A stretch of 60,779 nucleotides of DNA, from the NCBI GenBank assembly GCA_947495425.1, contig CANLYR010000024.1, positions 1 through 60,779 of the forward strand, written 5' to 3'. Both the position numbers and the translations under genes were made by a program. The notes under the pieces are model-generated. The model ran no database searches. It was given only the letters and a program-made list of their open reading frames with translations, and had not been told where the DNA came from. This DNA is from an uncultured Aquimarina sp. GTDB lineage: Bacteria; Bacteroidota; Bacteroidia; Flavobacteriales; Flavobacteriaceae. Of the stretch, positions 36,693 to 45,168 are shown piece by piece. How positions within the stretch are numbered: the first letter of the stretch is position 1; every line of letters begins with the position of its first letter.

Positions 36693-38525
36693 TTATCCAT
36701 CTTTTTCCAACTTCTTTTTTTCGAGTTCTTCTATCATATTCAAAGCATTTTTATTATCTGGATCGAGTGCATATGCTTTTTTGTAATTCTCTATTGCCAA
36801 ATCTAATTCACCAAGCATCTTACTGGCTTCGGCATAACTATCATAGACATTAGAACTATTAGGATACAATTTTGTGTTTATTTTGGCTATTTGTTGTGCT
36901 AATGGAATATTGCTTTCTTGCATTGCAATTGTATAGCTTAATTGATTAATGGTGGATTCTTGAACTATAGGATCATTAGGGTTGGTAGTCATACGATCTT
37001 GATAGGCGCTAAGAGCAGCATCAAAATTATTGGCTACAAGAAATTCTAAAGGGAATTTTTCATCCTCATTTATTCTTTCTAATATCGTTAATGTTTTGTG
37101 CGTATGCGGGTTCAACACCAAAATATCTATAGTATTAGCTTCTGTATTTTGCTTAAATTGAATAATTCGATCATCATCCTTACTAATGAATGTACTATCA
37201 GAGATTTTAAAGAATTCTATGGCTTCTCCACCAAGATTCTTTTTATAAAGCCGATTTCCTTGATGATATATTTCTGTATATCGGTTTACATCCAGGCGAT
37301 AGCGACCACTAAGTTTTTTTAATGCCGTTGCTTTTTTGTCTAATTTTGTATAGACCGGTACAAAATCTGTCCATTCATAGGCTATGGCGACCGATTTTAT
37401 AAGTTCATTAATAAAATCTGGGTGATTAGAGTTGGTAAGTACAACAACACCATACCCTTTATTTTTGTGTGCCATAAGCTCGCTAGAAAATCCTTCATCC
37501 CAGCCCCCGTGACCAAAGTAAGTTTGATTCTTACGTTTGTTTAGAAAAATCCCTAATCCTACATATTCTTCAACAAAGGGAGTAAGCATTTTGTTTGCCA
37601 TTTGCTGTGATACGACTACTGTGTTTTCTCCGCGTAACGCATCTTGTATATTTACAGCAAATTTTGCCAGGTCTTCTGCAGTGGTCCATAAACCGGCGGC
37701 TGCCATTTCGGGATATGTATGTCTTTTTCCTCTAGTCATCTCTCCATTGGGTAAATATCCCGTAGCTGCCATTTTCAGTTGCTTTTCAGAAAGCGGTTGG
37801 TCATAGGTACTATTATTCATTGCTAAAGGGTTGAGTACTAACTGATCCATTAATTCGGGAAAAGATTTCTTTTCAATATCAATCATCATTTGTTGCAGTA
37901 TGGTGTATCCTCCTCCTGAATATCGAAAACTTTCTTCAGGTGTTTTATCCACAAAAATAGGATCAGAGTTTGCAGGTGGTACACCATTAAGAACCTCGAT
38001 AAGAGTAGGAACCTTAAGATCTGGACTATATCCCCAAAATCCATGTACGGTTAATCCTCCAGAATGATTGAGCAGGTGTTTTAACGCTACTTTTTTTTCT
38101 GCTGTAAATTCACTATCAGGCAATTTCCAGGAGTGTAAATATGTATTGATATCTTCATCCAAATCCATTTTATTTTGCTCAACCATTTTTAGTGCACCAT
38201 AGGCAGCGACGGGTTTACTTATCGACCCTGCCTGAAACAATGTTTGCTTAGTAACAGGTTCCTGAGTTTCTTTGTCTACAACACCATACGTTTTTACCCA
38301 TTCGATCTTATGATTATTAATAACGGCAAGACTTACCCCGGGGACTCCGTAATGTTTCATGCGTTCTTCTATGGTCCATGTAGCGTCTCCTTCAAAATAA
38401 ACCGTTGGTATCAGACGTGTTTCTACCATTTTGATTTTGTCGGGAGTTTCAATTACAACGTTTGGCGTTTTTTTACAAGAAATTAGTATACTAATAGTAA
38501 ATGCGAGAATGAATAGTTTTTTCAT
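36693..38525 (-). CDS. Beta-lactamase-fold serine hydrolase lipoprotein with TPRs
   Basis: 610 aa. Lipoprotein signal ending ILISC (Cys17). The serine beta-lactamase/PBP fold is shown by SISK (S101, K104), YSGGGY as the second motif and GHGGWDEG as the third. A middle segment resembles the DUF3471-type beta domain after such hydrolases. The C-terminal ~110 residues carry TPR-like repeats (SYTIAMQESNIPLAQQIAKI, LDLAIENYKKAYALDPDNKN). It is probably periplasmic; the substrate may be a peptide or ester rather than a beta-lactam. Single-gene unit. Confidence 0.85.
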   Translation of the reverse strand: MKKLFILAFTISILISCKKTPNVVIETPDKIKMVETRLIPTVYFEGDATWTIEERMKHYGVPGVSLAVINNHKIEWVKTYGVVDKETQEPVTKQTLFQAGSISKPVAAYGALKMVEQNKMDLDEDINTYLHSWKLPDSEFTAEKKVALKHLLNHSGGLTVHGFWGYSPDLKVPTLIEVLNGVPPANSDPIFVDKTPEESFRYSGGGYTILQQMMIDIEKKSFPELMDQLVLNPLAMNNSTYDQPLSEKQLKMAATGYLPNGEMTRGKRHTYPEMAAAGLWTTAEDLAKFAVNIQDALRGENTVVVSQQMANKMLTPFVEEYVGLGIFLNKRKNQTYFGHGGWDEGFSSELMAHKNKGYGVVVLTNSNHPDFINELIKSVAIAYEWTDFVPVYTKLDKKATALKKLSGRYRLDVNRYTEIYHQGNRLYKKNLGGEAIEFFKISDSTFISKDDDRIIQFKQNTEANTIDILVLNPHTHKTLTILERINEDEKFPLEFLVANNFDAALSAYQDRMTTNPNDPIVQESTINQLSYTIAMQESNIPLAQQIAKINTKLYPNSSNVYDSYAEASKMLGELDLAIENYKKAYALDPDNKNALNMIEELEKKKLEKDG

Positions 38526-38800
38526 TGTAAAGTGATATATGAGATTTGATTGATGTACAATTTTTAAATATAAATATTAATTAATAGAAGAAGTTTGACT
38601 ATCATGAGATTTATAAAATATTTAACCTGCCAAATCCAAGTTTGTAGATATACATTTTCATACTAAGAACCACAAATTGAAGGTATTATCATTTCTGCAG
38701 TTTAAATCATGGATTAATTTGTATCTTGATAAGCTATTTGTTCTGAAGAAATTTAAAATACTCTTTTGGTGATGTTTCTAAGGATTTATGTCTAAGTATT

Positions 38801-39250
38801 ATGGGATATATTAAAGATTCTACTTTCTATCAAGATGCCATACAAGAGATGCGATTTGACTGTGGCACCTACTATTTATTTGATACTTTTATTGTGTCAG
38901 AGATTGACGAAGGTATAGTGTTTACATGGGACGATCACGCTAAGCCTATTGTTGAGGAGCTGAGCGAATTGTACGATCAAAAGGGTGATAATTTGGTCTT
39001 GATATCCAACCGTGTACATTCATATTCGGTAAAACCAAGTGACTGGATTAAATTTTTTAAAAGTGAATATAAGCTCAAAGGATATGCTATTGTAAGCTAT
39101 TCGCGAAAGGGCATTATTGCTTCACTGGTAGAAAAACTCTTTATGAGAAGCAGTTTTCAGAGTTTTGGAAATCTAGAAGAGGCTATTGTTTGGGCCAAGG
39201 CACTTACAAAACCTCAAGACGTTACCTCTCCAAATGATAAAAGTGCTTAG
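38801..39250 (+). CDS. STAS/SEC14-like (SpoIIAA-like) protein
   Basis: 149 aa, soluble. The pattern CGTYYLFDTFIVSEIDEGIV, VEELSELYDQKGDNLVLISN, and a late YAIVSYSRKGIIASLVEKLF resembles the SpoIIAA-like STAS domain family found in flavobacteria. The conserved phosphorylatable Ser of true anti-anti-sigma factors is not obvious. It stands alone; role unknown. Confidence 0.6.
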   Translation: MGYIKDSTFYQDAIQEMRFDCGTYYLFDTFIVSEIDEGIVFTWDDHAKPIVEELSELYDQKGDNLVLISNRVHSYSVKPSDWIKFFKSEYKLKGYAIVSYSRKGIIASLVEKLFMRSSFQSFGNLEEAIVWAKALTKPQDVTSPNDKSA

Positions 39251-39550
39251 GTACAGTTATCTTTGCTTCGGCTCTGCATAATCCAAAAGTAAAGATGTAC
39301 TCGATACTCCTGCCTCAGGCAGATATAGCGAGATTTGAATGCTCTGAGGCTTGCCACGAAATCTTAAAGTCTTTTATTAGAATACTTTTTGGGCTTCCCC
39401 AGGGGTTGTTTGTTTTCGATACGTAAGAGGTAATGTTACATTTTGATTGCATTGCCATTTAGAGTATTTGAGTTAAGAAATTGATGTTTCACATTAATAG
39501 CATGATTTCTTATGTGCTACTTTTACTATAGTTTACTAATTTAGAGCTAC
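39251..39550. other. Intergenic region containing a family A repeat
   Basis: No gene. The central part (39311-39400) is the repeat listed separately. The rest is AT-rich and probably contains the promoter of the AsmA-like gene. Confidence 0.5.
39311..39400. repeat. Dispersed intergenic repeat, family A copy 2
   Basis: GGCAGATATAGCGAGATTTG, then CTCTGAGGCTTGCCACGAAA, and a final TTGGGCTTCC. The same order and spacing occurs at 113-200. It lies between two plus-strand genes and codes for nothing evident. Confidence 0.6.
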
Positions 39551-41056
39551 ATGTCAAAAAAAACTACACTACGCTTAGTCATATATATGGTTGTGCTTTT
39601 CCTTATATACTGGGTTATTTACTTTATAGTTTTATTTCAAGTTAAGAAAGCATTTCAAGATATAAATGAAAAAGATACTCAATTCGTGTATCAAGATTTA
39701 TCGGTAAGTTTACTTCAAAGATCTGTAATTATTACAGGTATCGATTTCTCGAAAGGTAAAAAGATAAATATTAATGCACAATCAGTAGAACTTTTGGGAA
39801 TTGACCCCATAGAATTCATCAAGGATCATAAAATCAACGTTTCATCTTTAGTATTAGACACACCTGAAATAGTAATTAACCCTAATGTATCGGCATCAAA
39901 AAACAAGAATACTACTAAGGAAACGAATGCTTTAGATCTATATATTTCTGAAAGTATTATCAAAAATGGTAGTTTTAAAATTATACATAAAGATTCGACG
40001 CTCATAGTTTCAGAAGGTAGACATATAGAAGGATTGATAAGTGAATTCATACTGAATAAGGAAACAGAAGCTAACACAATTCCTTTTGATGCTTCTGATT
40101 TTGAGTTTACTGTTGATTCTTTGGTGTTACCTGTTGACCCTTACCATAAATTGTCAGCCCATACAGCATTATTGTCACGCGATGTATTTGAAATTAGACG
40201 GCTTCATGTTTTACCACTTTTGAGTAAAGATAAATTTCATCAAAGCATCACCACAGAACGCGATTATATGAATCTGAAAGGCAAGTTGCTAAAGGTTAAA
40301 GCACCGCTATTATCAAACAGACACAATAACACTCACTTTTCTTCAGGAATGATAACTTTGGATCAGTTTTATTTTGATATATATCGTGATAAGAGAATCG
40401 CAGATGATACGACTATAAAACCCTTGTACAGTTCAATGCTACGAGAATTGGATACAAAAATAACTATCGATTCTATAGCTATTTCTAATAGTACTATTGT
40501 GTATACCGAACATCCAGATAGCGATGCCGATGCCGGGGTGCTAGAATTTCATAATATCACTCTCCATAGTGGGGTGCTAAGTAACGTTGCCACTGCAAAA
40601 CCTGTGCGTATCAAAATAGATGCTTCTTTTATGAATCAGGCACCTATGCAGGTTGAATGGCGTTTTGATGTAGCCGATTCTTCTGATGCTTTTAATATCA
40701 ATGGTTCTTTTAAAAACATACAGGCCAGCTCACTTAATTCTTTTCTCACACCTGTTATGCAAGTAAAATCAATGGGAGCATTGGATAGGCTTTATTTTAA
40801 TTTTGATGGGAACCGCAAAGATGCCACAGGCGCTATGCATTTGTCTTTTAATCGATTTGACATCAGCATCTATGATCAGGAAACAAAAAAGATAAAGTCA
40901 TTTTTGAGTACTATTGCTAATATGATTATTGGTGGACAAGAAGATAATGGTATGCAAAAAAAGGAAGGAATCTCTGTTGAGCGAGATCCTACAAAATCAT
41001 TCTGGAATTACTTTTGGTTGTGTATCCGCAATGGGTTATTTGATATTATTATTTAG
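39551..41056 (+). CDS. AsmA/DUF748-like membrane-anchored protein
   Basis: 501 aa. One N-terminal transmembrane helix (about 8-30, LRLVIYMVVLFLIYWVIYFI) with a large periplasmic part. Beta-rich text such as VSSLVLDTPEIVI and MGALDRLYFNFDGNRKDATG, and the C-terminal RDPTKSFWNYFWLCIRNGLF, are typical of AsmA-like/DUF748 proteins of the bridge-like lipid transfer type. A role in outer-membrane lipid homeostasis is inferred from the family only. Its stop codon is immediately followed by the REP-like repeat block. Confidence 0.65.
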   Translation: MSKKTTLRLVIYMVVLFLIYWVIYFIVLFQVKKAFQDINEKDTQFVYQDLSVSLLQRSVIITGIDFSKGKKININAQSVELLGIDPIEFIKDHKINVSSLVLDTPEIVINPNVSASKNKNTTKETNALDLYISESIIKNGSFKIIHKDSTLIVSEGRHIEGLISEFILNKETEANTIPFDASDFEFTVDSLVLPVDPYHKLSAHTALLSRDVFEIRRLHVLPLLSKDKFHQSITTERDYMNLKGKLLKVKAPLLSNRHNNTHFSSGMITLDQFYFDIYRDKRIADDTTIKPLYSSMLRELDTKITIDSIAISNSTIVYTEHPDSDADAGVLEFHNITLHSGVLSNVATAKPVRIKIDASFMNQAPMQVEWRFDVADSSDAFNINGSFKNIQASSLNSFLTPVMQVKSMGALDRLYFNFDGNRKDATGAMHLSFNRFDISIYDQETKKIKSFLSTIANMIIGGQEDNGMQKKEGISVERDPTKSFWNYFWLCIRNGLFDIII

Positions 41057-41063
41057 TGTATCT

Positions 41064-41260
41064 GGGGCTTTGAGTGCTTCTTCAGATCACAGTGTGGGGC
41101 TTCGAGTGTCTCAGCCCACTGTGATGTCCCGAACCCTGAGGCTCTCGAAGGGTGAGGTTCTCGAAGAGTGAGGTTCTCGAAGGGTTACTCAGCCCTTAAA
41201 AATAATCCTAATTAATTATCCTAGTCTTAAAAAATGAAACTATGTTGTGTTACCCTTGTA
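41064..41260. repeat. REP-like repeat block, left direct copy (family B)
   Basis: After a degenerate half copy (41064-41095), the unit starts at 41096 with GGGGCTTCGAGTGTCTCAGC, runs through CCCGAACCCTGAGGCTCTCG and two further CTCGAAG-GGTGAGG words, and continues into an AT-rich tail with AATAATCCTAATTAATTA. The same sequence recurs 481 bp downstream at 41577-41742. Internal palindromes are GGGCT-N11-AGCCC and CCCT-N11-AGGG, so single strands form hairpins like REP elements. Confidence 0.85.
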
Positions 41261-41291
41261 ACTTATTGATTTTAATTAATGACTTACATAT

Positions 41292-41636
41292 ATGAAGGGT
41301 TACATGTATATTCTAAAATGCAATGACGGAAGCTATTATACCGGTAGTACTAAGTACTTGCAAAAGAGACTTCAACAACATCAAAACGGCGAAGGTGCTA
41401 ATCATACTAAAAAGCGATTGCCAGTCAAGCTATTATATTATGAGCAATATAACCGTATCGATACCGCCTTTTATAGAGAAAAACAAGTGCAGGGCTGGTC
41501 TCGTGCAAAGAAAGAAGCATTGATGCGTGGGGATTTGGATGCTCTACCTGGTTTATCTATGGCGTATCGTGATATTGGGGCTTCGAGTGCCTCAGCCCAC
41601 AGTGATGTCCCGAACCCTGAGGCGCTCGAAGGGTGA
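41292..41636 (+). CDS. GIY-YIG nuclease-family protein with repeat-encoded tail
   Basis: 114 aa, UPF0213/URI-type stand-alone GIY-YIG domain: YMYILKCNDGSYYTGST (residues 4-20), Arg26 in KRLQQHQNG, and the catalytic Glu63 in AFYREKQVQGWSRAKKEAL. The fold is complete, so nuclease activity is plausible. From residue 96 the reading frame runs into the right-hand REP-like repeat, so the last 19 residues (GASSASAHSDVPNPEALEG) are translated repeat. The gene is bracketed by ~170-bp direct repeats with a period of 481 bp, as if gene plus repeat arrived or duplicated as a unit. Confidence 0.9.
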   Translation: MKGYMYILKCNDGSYYTGSTKYLQKRLQQHQNGEGANHTKKRLPVKLLYYEQYNRIDTAFYREKQVQGWSRAKKEALMRGDLDALPGLSMAYRDIGASSASAHSDVPNPEALEG

Positions 41637-41750
41637 GGTTCTCGAAGAGTGAGGTTCTCGAAGGGATAGTTCTATCTTCAAAAATAATCCTAATTAATTA
41701 CTCCCAGTCTTAAAAAATGAAACTATGATGTGTTATCCTTGCAGATTATT
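41577..41750. repeat. REP-like repeat block, right direct copy (family B)
   Basis: Nearly identical to 41096-41190 for about 90 bp (GGGGCTTCGAGTGCCTCAGC onwards) and then about 80-85 percent identical through the AT-rich part that precedes the next gene. The first 57 bases are the 3' end of the GIY-YIG gene. The AT-rich portion is the probable promoter region of the 41769 gene; the left copy plays the same role for the GIY-YIG gene. Confidence 0.85.
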
Positions 41751-41768
41751 AATTTTTAAAACTAATAT

Positions 41769-42470
41769 ATGTCAAAAGAAAATTATGACGCAAAGTTAGC
41801 CGTATTAAACGCATTACCACAAGAAGAGGTAAAAGCACCAACTACTCCTGTAGATACTATAGTGCAAGAATCAGAAAACCTATTCATTTGGGCACAAGAG
41901 GATAAGAAAGTATTATTGGGAAAAGGTTTAGATTGGAATCGATTTATTCTTGACCTACCCATTCGTACGGGTGCATGCCGATATGCACAGGCGGTTTGGA
42001 TGAAAGAACGCTATAGCCAAGAAGAAGCTGCAAAAACATGGAAACAAGAAGCGCCAAAGGCGTATGACTTTAGAAATGATCTATTGGCAGATCTGAGATT
42101 TGCATTTAGAAAACGTACCGACCTGTTAGCTCGCGTGCGTACTATAAGCGATGGAGAAGGGGATGCCGATATGATTCAGGATCTTATGGATATTAGTGTG
42201 CTGGGAAAGGCCAATACCGATGAGCTGGAAGATGTCAATTATGATTTTGCGCGTCTCGACCTTGCTGCACAACAATCAGATGGTCTGGCTGAATTGCTTG
42301 CCAAAGCCAATGGTGCTATGCTGGATAACTCTAAAGCAAAGGAAATTAGAGACCGAGCATACACACACCTCAAAGAAGCAATGGATGAAGTACGTGATAC
42401 AGGTAAGTATGCCTTTAGAAAAGACCCCGAACGTTTTAAAGGCTATATCAGCAGATATAAACGTAGGTAA
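41769..42470 (+). CDS. Conserved hypothetical protein
   Basis: 233 aa, soluble, mainly helical, charged; I do not recognise the family. Recognisable blocks are LFIWAQEDKKVLLGKGLDWN, TGACRYAQAVWMKERYSQEE and RDTGKYAFRKDPERFKGYIS. The composition is slightly richer in GC than the neighbours. It starts just after the right-hand repeat block and is followed by the GC-rich structured stretch. No signal peptide or membrane segment. Confidence 0.65.
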   Translation: MSKENYDAKLAVLNALPQEEVKAPTTPVDTIVQESENLFIWAQEDKKVLLGKGLDWNRFILDLPIRTGACRYAQAVWMKERYSQEEAAKTWKQEAPKAYDFRNDLLADLRFAFRKRTDLLARVRTISDGEGDADMIQDLMDISVLGKANTDELEDVNYDFARLDLAAQQSDGLAELLAKANGAMLDNSKAKEIRDRAYTHLKEAMDEVRDTGKYAFRKDPERFKGYISRYKRR

Positions 42471-42802
42471 GTCTTTGTAATTACTAACCTGCGCATAGAG
42501 TTGGGGTGTCTGCGCGCCGCAGATGATTCTCCCTACCGCGCAGGTTTGTTTTATAGTTGCGCAGGCGAGGTAGCGTATACCGCAGATCGATAAAAGTGAC
42601 GCGCAGAGAGGTTACTACCTCGCGCAGATGCCGTTTGATGTGCCGCTGGTCGGTATTAGGTCGTGGTGAAGTGATTTTTGTGACCGATGAAAGATATCTT
42701 TTTGTGGCTACTTAGTAAATAAATACTGACATTTTTTGATTTAGTACAAAATGGTAATTTAATTATACATTTTTAATGATTAGCCTAATTAGTTTGTTCT
42801 CG
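42471..42802. other. GC-rich structured non-coding region (RNA or repeat candidate)
   Basis: Bases 42486-42660 are far richer in GC than the rest of the window and carry nested inverted repeats. AACCTGCGC (42486-42494) pairs with GCGCAGGTT (42538-42546), enclosing the hairpin TCTGCG-CGC-CGCAGA (42509-42523). Downstream, GCGAGGTAG (42565-42573) pairs with CTACCTCGC (42615-42623). The word GCGCAG occurs repeatedly. No start-to-stop gene of sensible composition fits. It could be a structured RNA, or a cluster of palindromic repeats. Bases 42700-42802 are AT-rich. Confidence 0.55.
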
Positions 42803-44647
42803 TTATTTACTTAGCGCTTTCAATATTCGATCCTCATTTATTACAATATCTCGAAATAAAACGTGTGGAAATTCCTTGTATTTTGATGTTTTAAAAGCCT
42901 CTGTAATATTTAATAAAGTAGAAGCTGTGATTAGCGATAAATTCATTTCAGTATCCATTTCGCAATCAGTTACAAAATCATCACTAAATTCAGGTGCAAT
43001 AAGTAGAATTTTTACAATTCGTAAGTTGTTTTTGAGAGCTAGATTTTGATAAGATTTTAATTGTCTAGAAACAGAACTAAATTTGTTGTAACCTTTTTCT
43101 TTACTAGTTTTACATTCTACAATGATTATTTCTTCGTTGTCAAGGTTTAAGAGAATATCCATCATATCCTTTTTGTTGTTTAGCCTATTTTTAAAAGCCT
43201 CATCAACATTAAATCCTAAACTTTTAAAAATAACTTTGGTCAGCTCCTCAAACTTTAGACCGAGTTCACTTTCTTTTACTGTAATTCCGTTTTCTTTTAG
43301 CATGTTGAGATTTCGATAAGCAACATTCTCGAAATTCTCTAAATATAGATTCTCAACATCTTTGTAATGTTCAAGAATATTTAAAATATCATCGCCACGT
43401 TGCTTGATTCCGTTGTCTCTAATAAATTTGGTTAAATCTGGTTTAATTATCAAGTCTAAAATATCTCTTGGTTTGATATTGTAATCAAGCAAAAAATCAG
43501 CTTTTAAAACATATTCTTCTTGAAATTCAAATTGCTCTTTAATCTGTTTGTTAAATTTTGGAAGAGATTGATTTAATTCAGATAGTAATTTATCAAAACC
43601 GTCTAAAGAGATACCAACTTTTTCGTCACGCTCAACATTTTCAAAGTGTTCAATTAGACTACTGATTTTGTCTTCTAGAACACTTCCCTTAAGATTTGAA
43701 ATATTTAAGCCTTTTTCACAAAGTTCATTTAATGTCTTTTTCTTTTCTGTTAATGTACTTCCTTGCTTGTAAATATCTTCCAAAAGTAAACTTGTAAAAG
43801 AAACTCCTTCTTTGATTATTTCTTCAATTTTTTGAGAATAAGTTAGTTTTCTGTCAATATTATGTTCTCTACTAATTTGATTGATTATTGGCTCTCTTAA
43901 AAGTTTTAAAGTTCTACGATAGAATTTTTCCGCTACTTCTTTTTCTCTTACTCTACGTAACATTCTAACGATTTCATCCGCTACGTAAATCGTATTTTCT
44001 TTATTTGAGAAGAAAATGACACCAATATTTTTTAAACCTTTTATTACTTCTTGAATATCTATTTTTTTAATTGGTAAAATCGAATAGTTGATTAATTTTA
44101 CTTCTTCTTGAGATAATCCTAATTGTCTTGAAAGTGTAAGAATTATTGACAATTCATCTGAAGTTATTTTGGCATCTCTATTGTTCTCAACATCATTTTG
44201 ATATGCTCTATGCAAACAAGCCTTGTAAATTTTGTAATCTCTTTTTCGTGTTGCACTCAATTCCGATTTGTCATTTTCAAAATCAACATTTAAGATGTTA
44301 ATTCGGCTTTTCAAACGTTTGATTTCTGTATCATACAATCTTGAAAACCAATCTCGTTTCATTATACAATTCCCATCACGAATAATGATGTCAATTAAAA
44401 TGTCTAATTGTGATGTAATTTCTTGAAATTCGCACTTTATGTGCTCTTGAAATTCGCCTGCTGTTAGTGCAAAAATTTTGGTGATATTTTGATTATCAAC
44501 TGATTTCAAACCTTTATCAGACGAGCTCAAAATCTTGTCGATTTCCTTTCTATTTTTTGGATTTTTTGATATTATGTTGTCTATAATTTTGATGAATGAA
44601 TTTTTTTCTATCGAACCAAGCTTATCCAAAATATTTTCTAATTTCAT
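42803..44647 (-). CDS. Orphan protein with C-terminal PD-(D/E)XK nuclease domain
   Basis: 614 aa from the ATG at 44647. The first ~440 residues are helical and charged with no family I recognise; residues 155-195 (KITSDELSIILTLSRQLGLS) look like a TerB/EF-hand-like helical unit. The C-terminal 150 residues fit a restriction-endonuclease fold: E467/E468 in the first helix, D497 in KKDMMDILL, ECK (E511, K513) and Q529 in RQLKSY. A similar arrangement occurs in Mrr/RecB-like DNA-cleaving domains. It is a single gene in a repeat-rich accessory stretch; a defence role is an inference. Confidence 0.65.
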   Translation of the reverse strand: MKLENILDKLGSIEKNSFIKIIDNIISKNPKNRKEIDKILSSSDKGLKSVDNQNITKIFALTAGEFQEHIKCEFQEITSQLDILIDIIIRDGNCIMKRDWFSRLYDTEIKRLKSRINILNVDFENDKSELSATRKRDYKIYKACLHRAYQNDVENNRDAKITSDELSIILTLSRQLGLSQEEVKLINYSILPIKKIDIQEVIKGLKNIGVIFFSNKENTIYVADEIVRMLRRVREKEVAEKFYRRTLKLLREPIINQISREHNIDRKLTYSQKIEEIIKEGVSFTSLLLEDIYKQGSTLTEKKKTLNELCEKGLNISNLKGSVLEDKISSLIEHFENVERDEKVGISLDGFDKLLSELNQSLPKFNKQIKEQFEFQEEYVLKADFLLDYNIKPRDILDLIIKPDLTKFIRDNGIKQRGDDILNILEHYKDVENLYLENFENVAYRNLNMLKENGITVKESELGLKFEELTKVIFKSLGFNVDEAFKNRLNNKKDMMDILLNLDNEEIIIVECKTSKEKGYNKFSSVSRQLKSYQNLALKNNLRIVKILLIAPEFSDDFVTDCEMDTEMNLSLITASTLLNITEAFKTSKYKEFPHVLFRDIVINEDRILKALSK

Positions 44648-45168
44648 ACAGGTTGATTTTTTGTATTGTTGTTTCTTTAGTGTGTGAGTAATAATTTTAA
44701 AAATACAAGCGCTCAAATCTGTCCAAAATAAGCAGTATTAATATCTATTTATAGATTCACGATGCTAATGATACTCAGTGTATTTTCTAAGCTAATATAT
44801 TCCCATTTTTCTAACATGCTGATATGGTAATCCGTAAGAAAAGATGATAGTTTTTTCGTATAGCTATTCTTTAGTAATATTTATAGTTATACACAAAAAC
44901 AAACAGCCAATGATAAATCATTACTAATTATCTTTATCATATTCGATACTAATCAAACAGTGAGAAGAATAATTTGGAACTGATCTGATAAATGTATAGT
45001 CGGGCTTCGAGTTCCTCAGCCCACTGTAATGCCCGAACCCTGAGGTTCTCGAAGGGTGAGGCTCTCGAAGAGTGAGGCTACTGTAAATGAAAGCATAATT
45101 ATGAGTTAAAACACCGTTAAACGCTTTTGTATTCTTGTAATACGATAGGGCTATACTTATATTATGCT
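44648..45168. other. Intergenic region with a family B repeat
   Basis: About 520 bases without a gene, between divergent genes. Bases 45001-45080 are a REP-like repeat copy (listed separately); the remainder is AT-rich and must contain the promoters of the nuclease-like gene and the NAD(P)-binding protein, though no clear TAnnTTTG box stands out. Confidence 0.5.
45001..45080. repeat. REP-like repeat, family B copy
   Basis: CGGGCTTCGAGTTCCTCAGC, then CCCACTGTAATGCCCGAACC and three CTCGAAG words with GTGAGG. It matches 41097-41170 with few differences but lacks the AT-rich tail. No gene is associated with this copy. Confidence 0.85.

Noticed and set aside
42560..42719. Plus-strand frame in the GC-rich stretch ending VIFVTDERYLFVAT
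   Set aside because: The first half is arginine-rich translation of the palindromic GCGCAG words and there is no good start.
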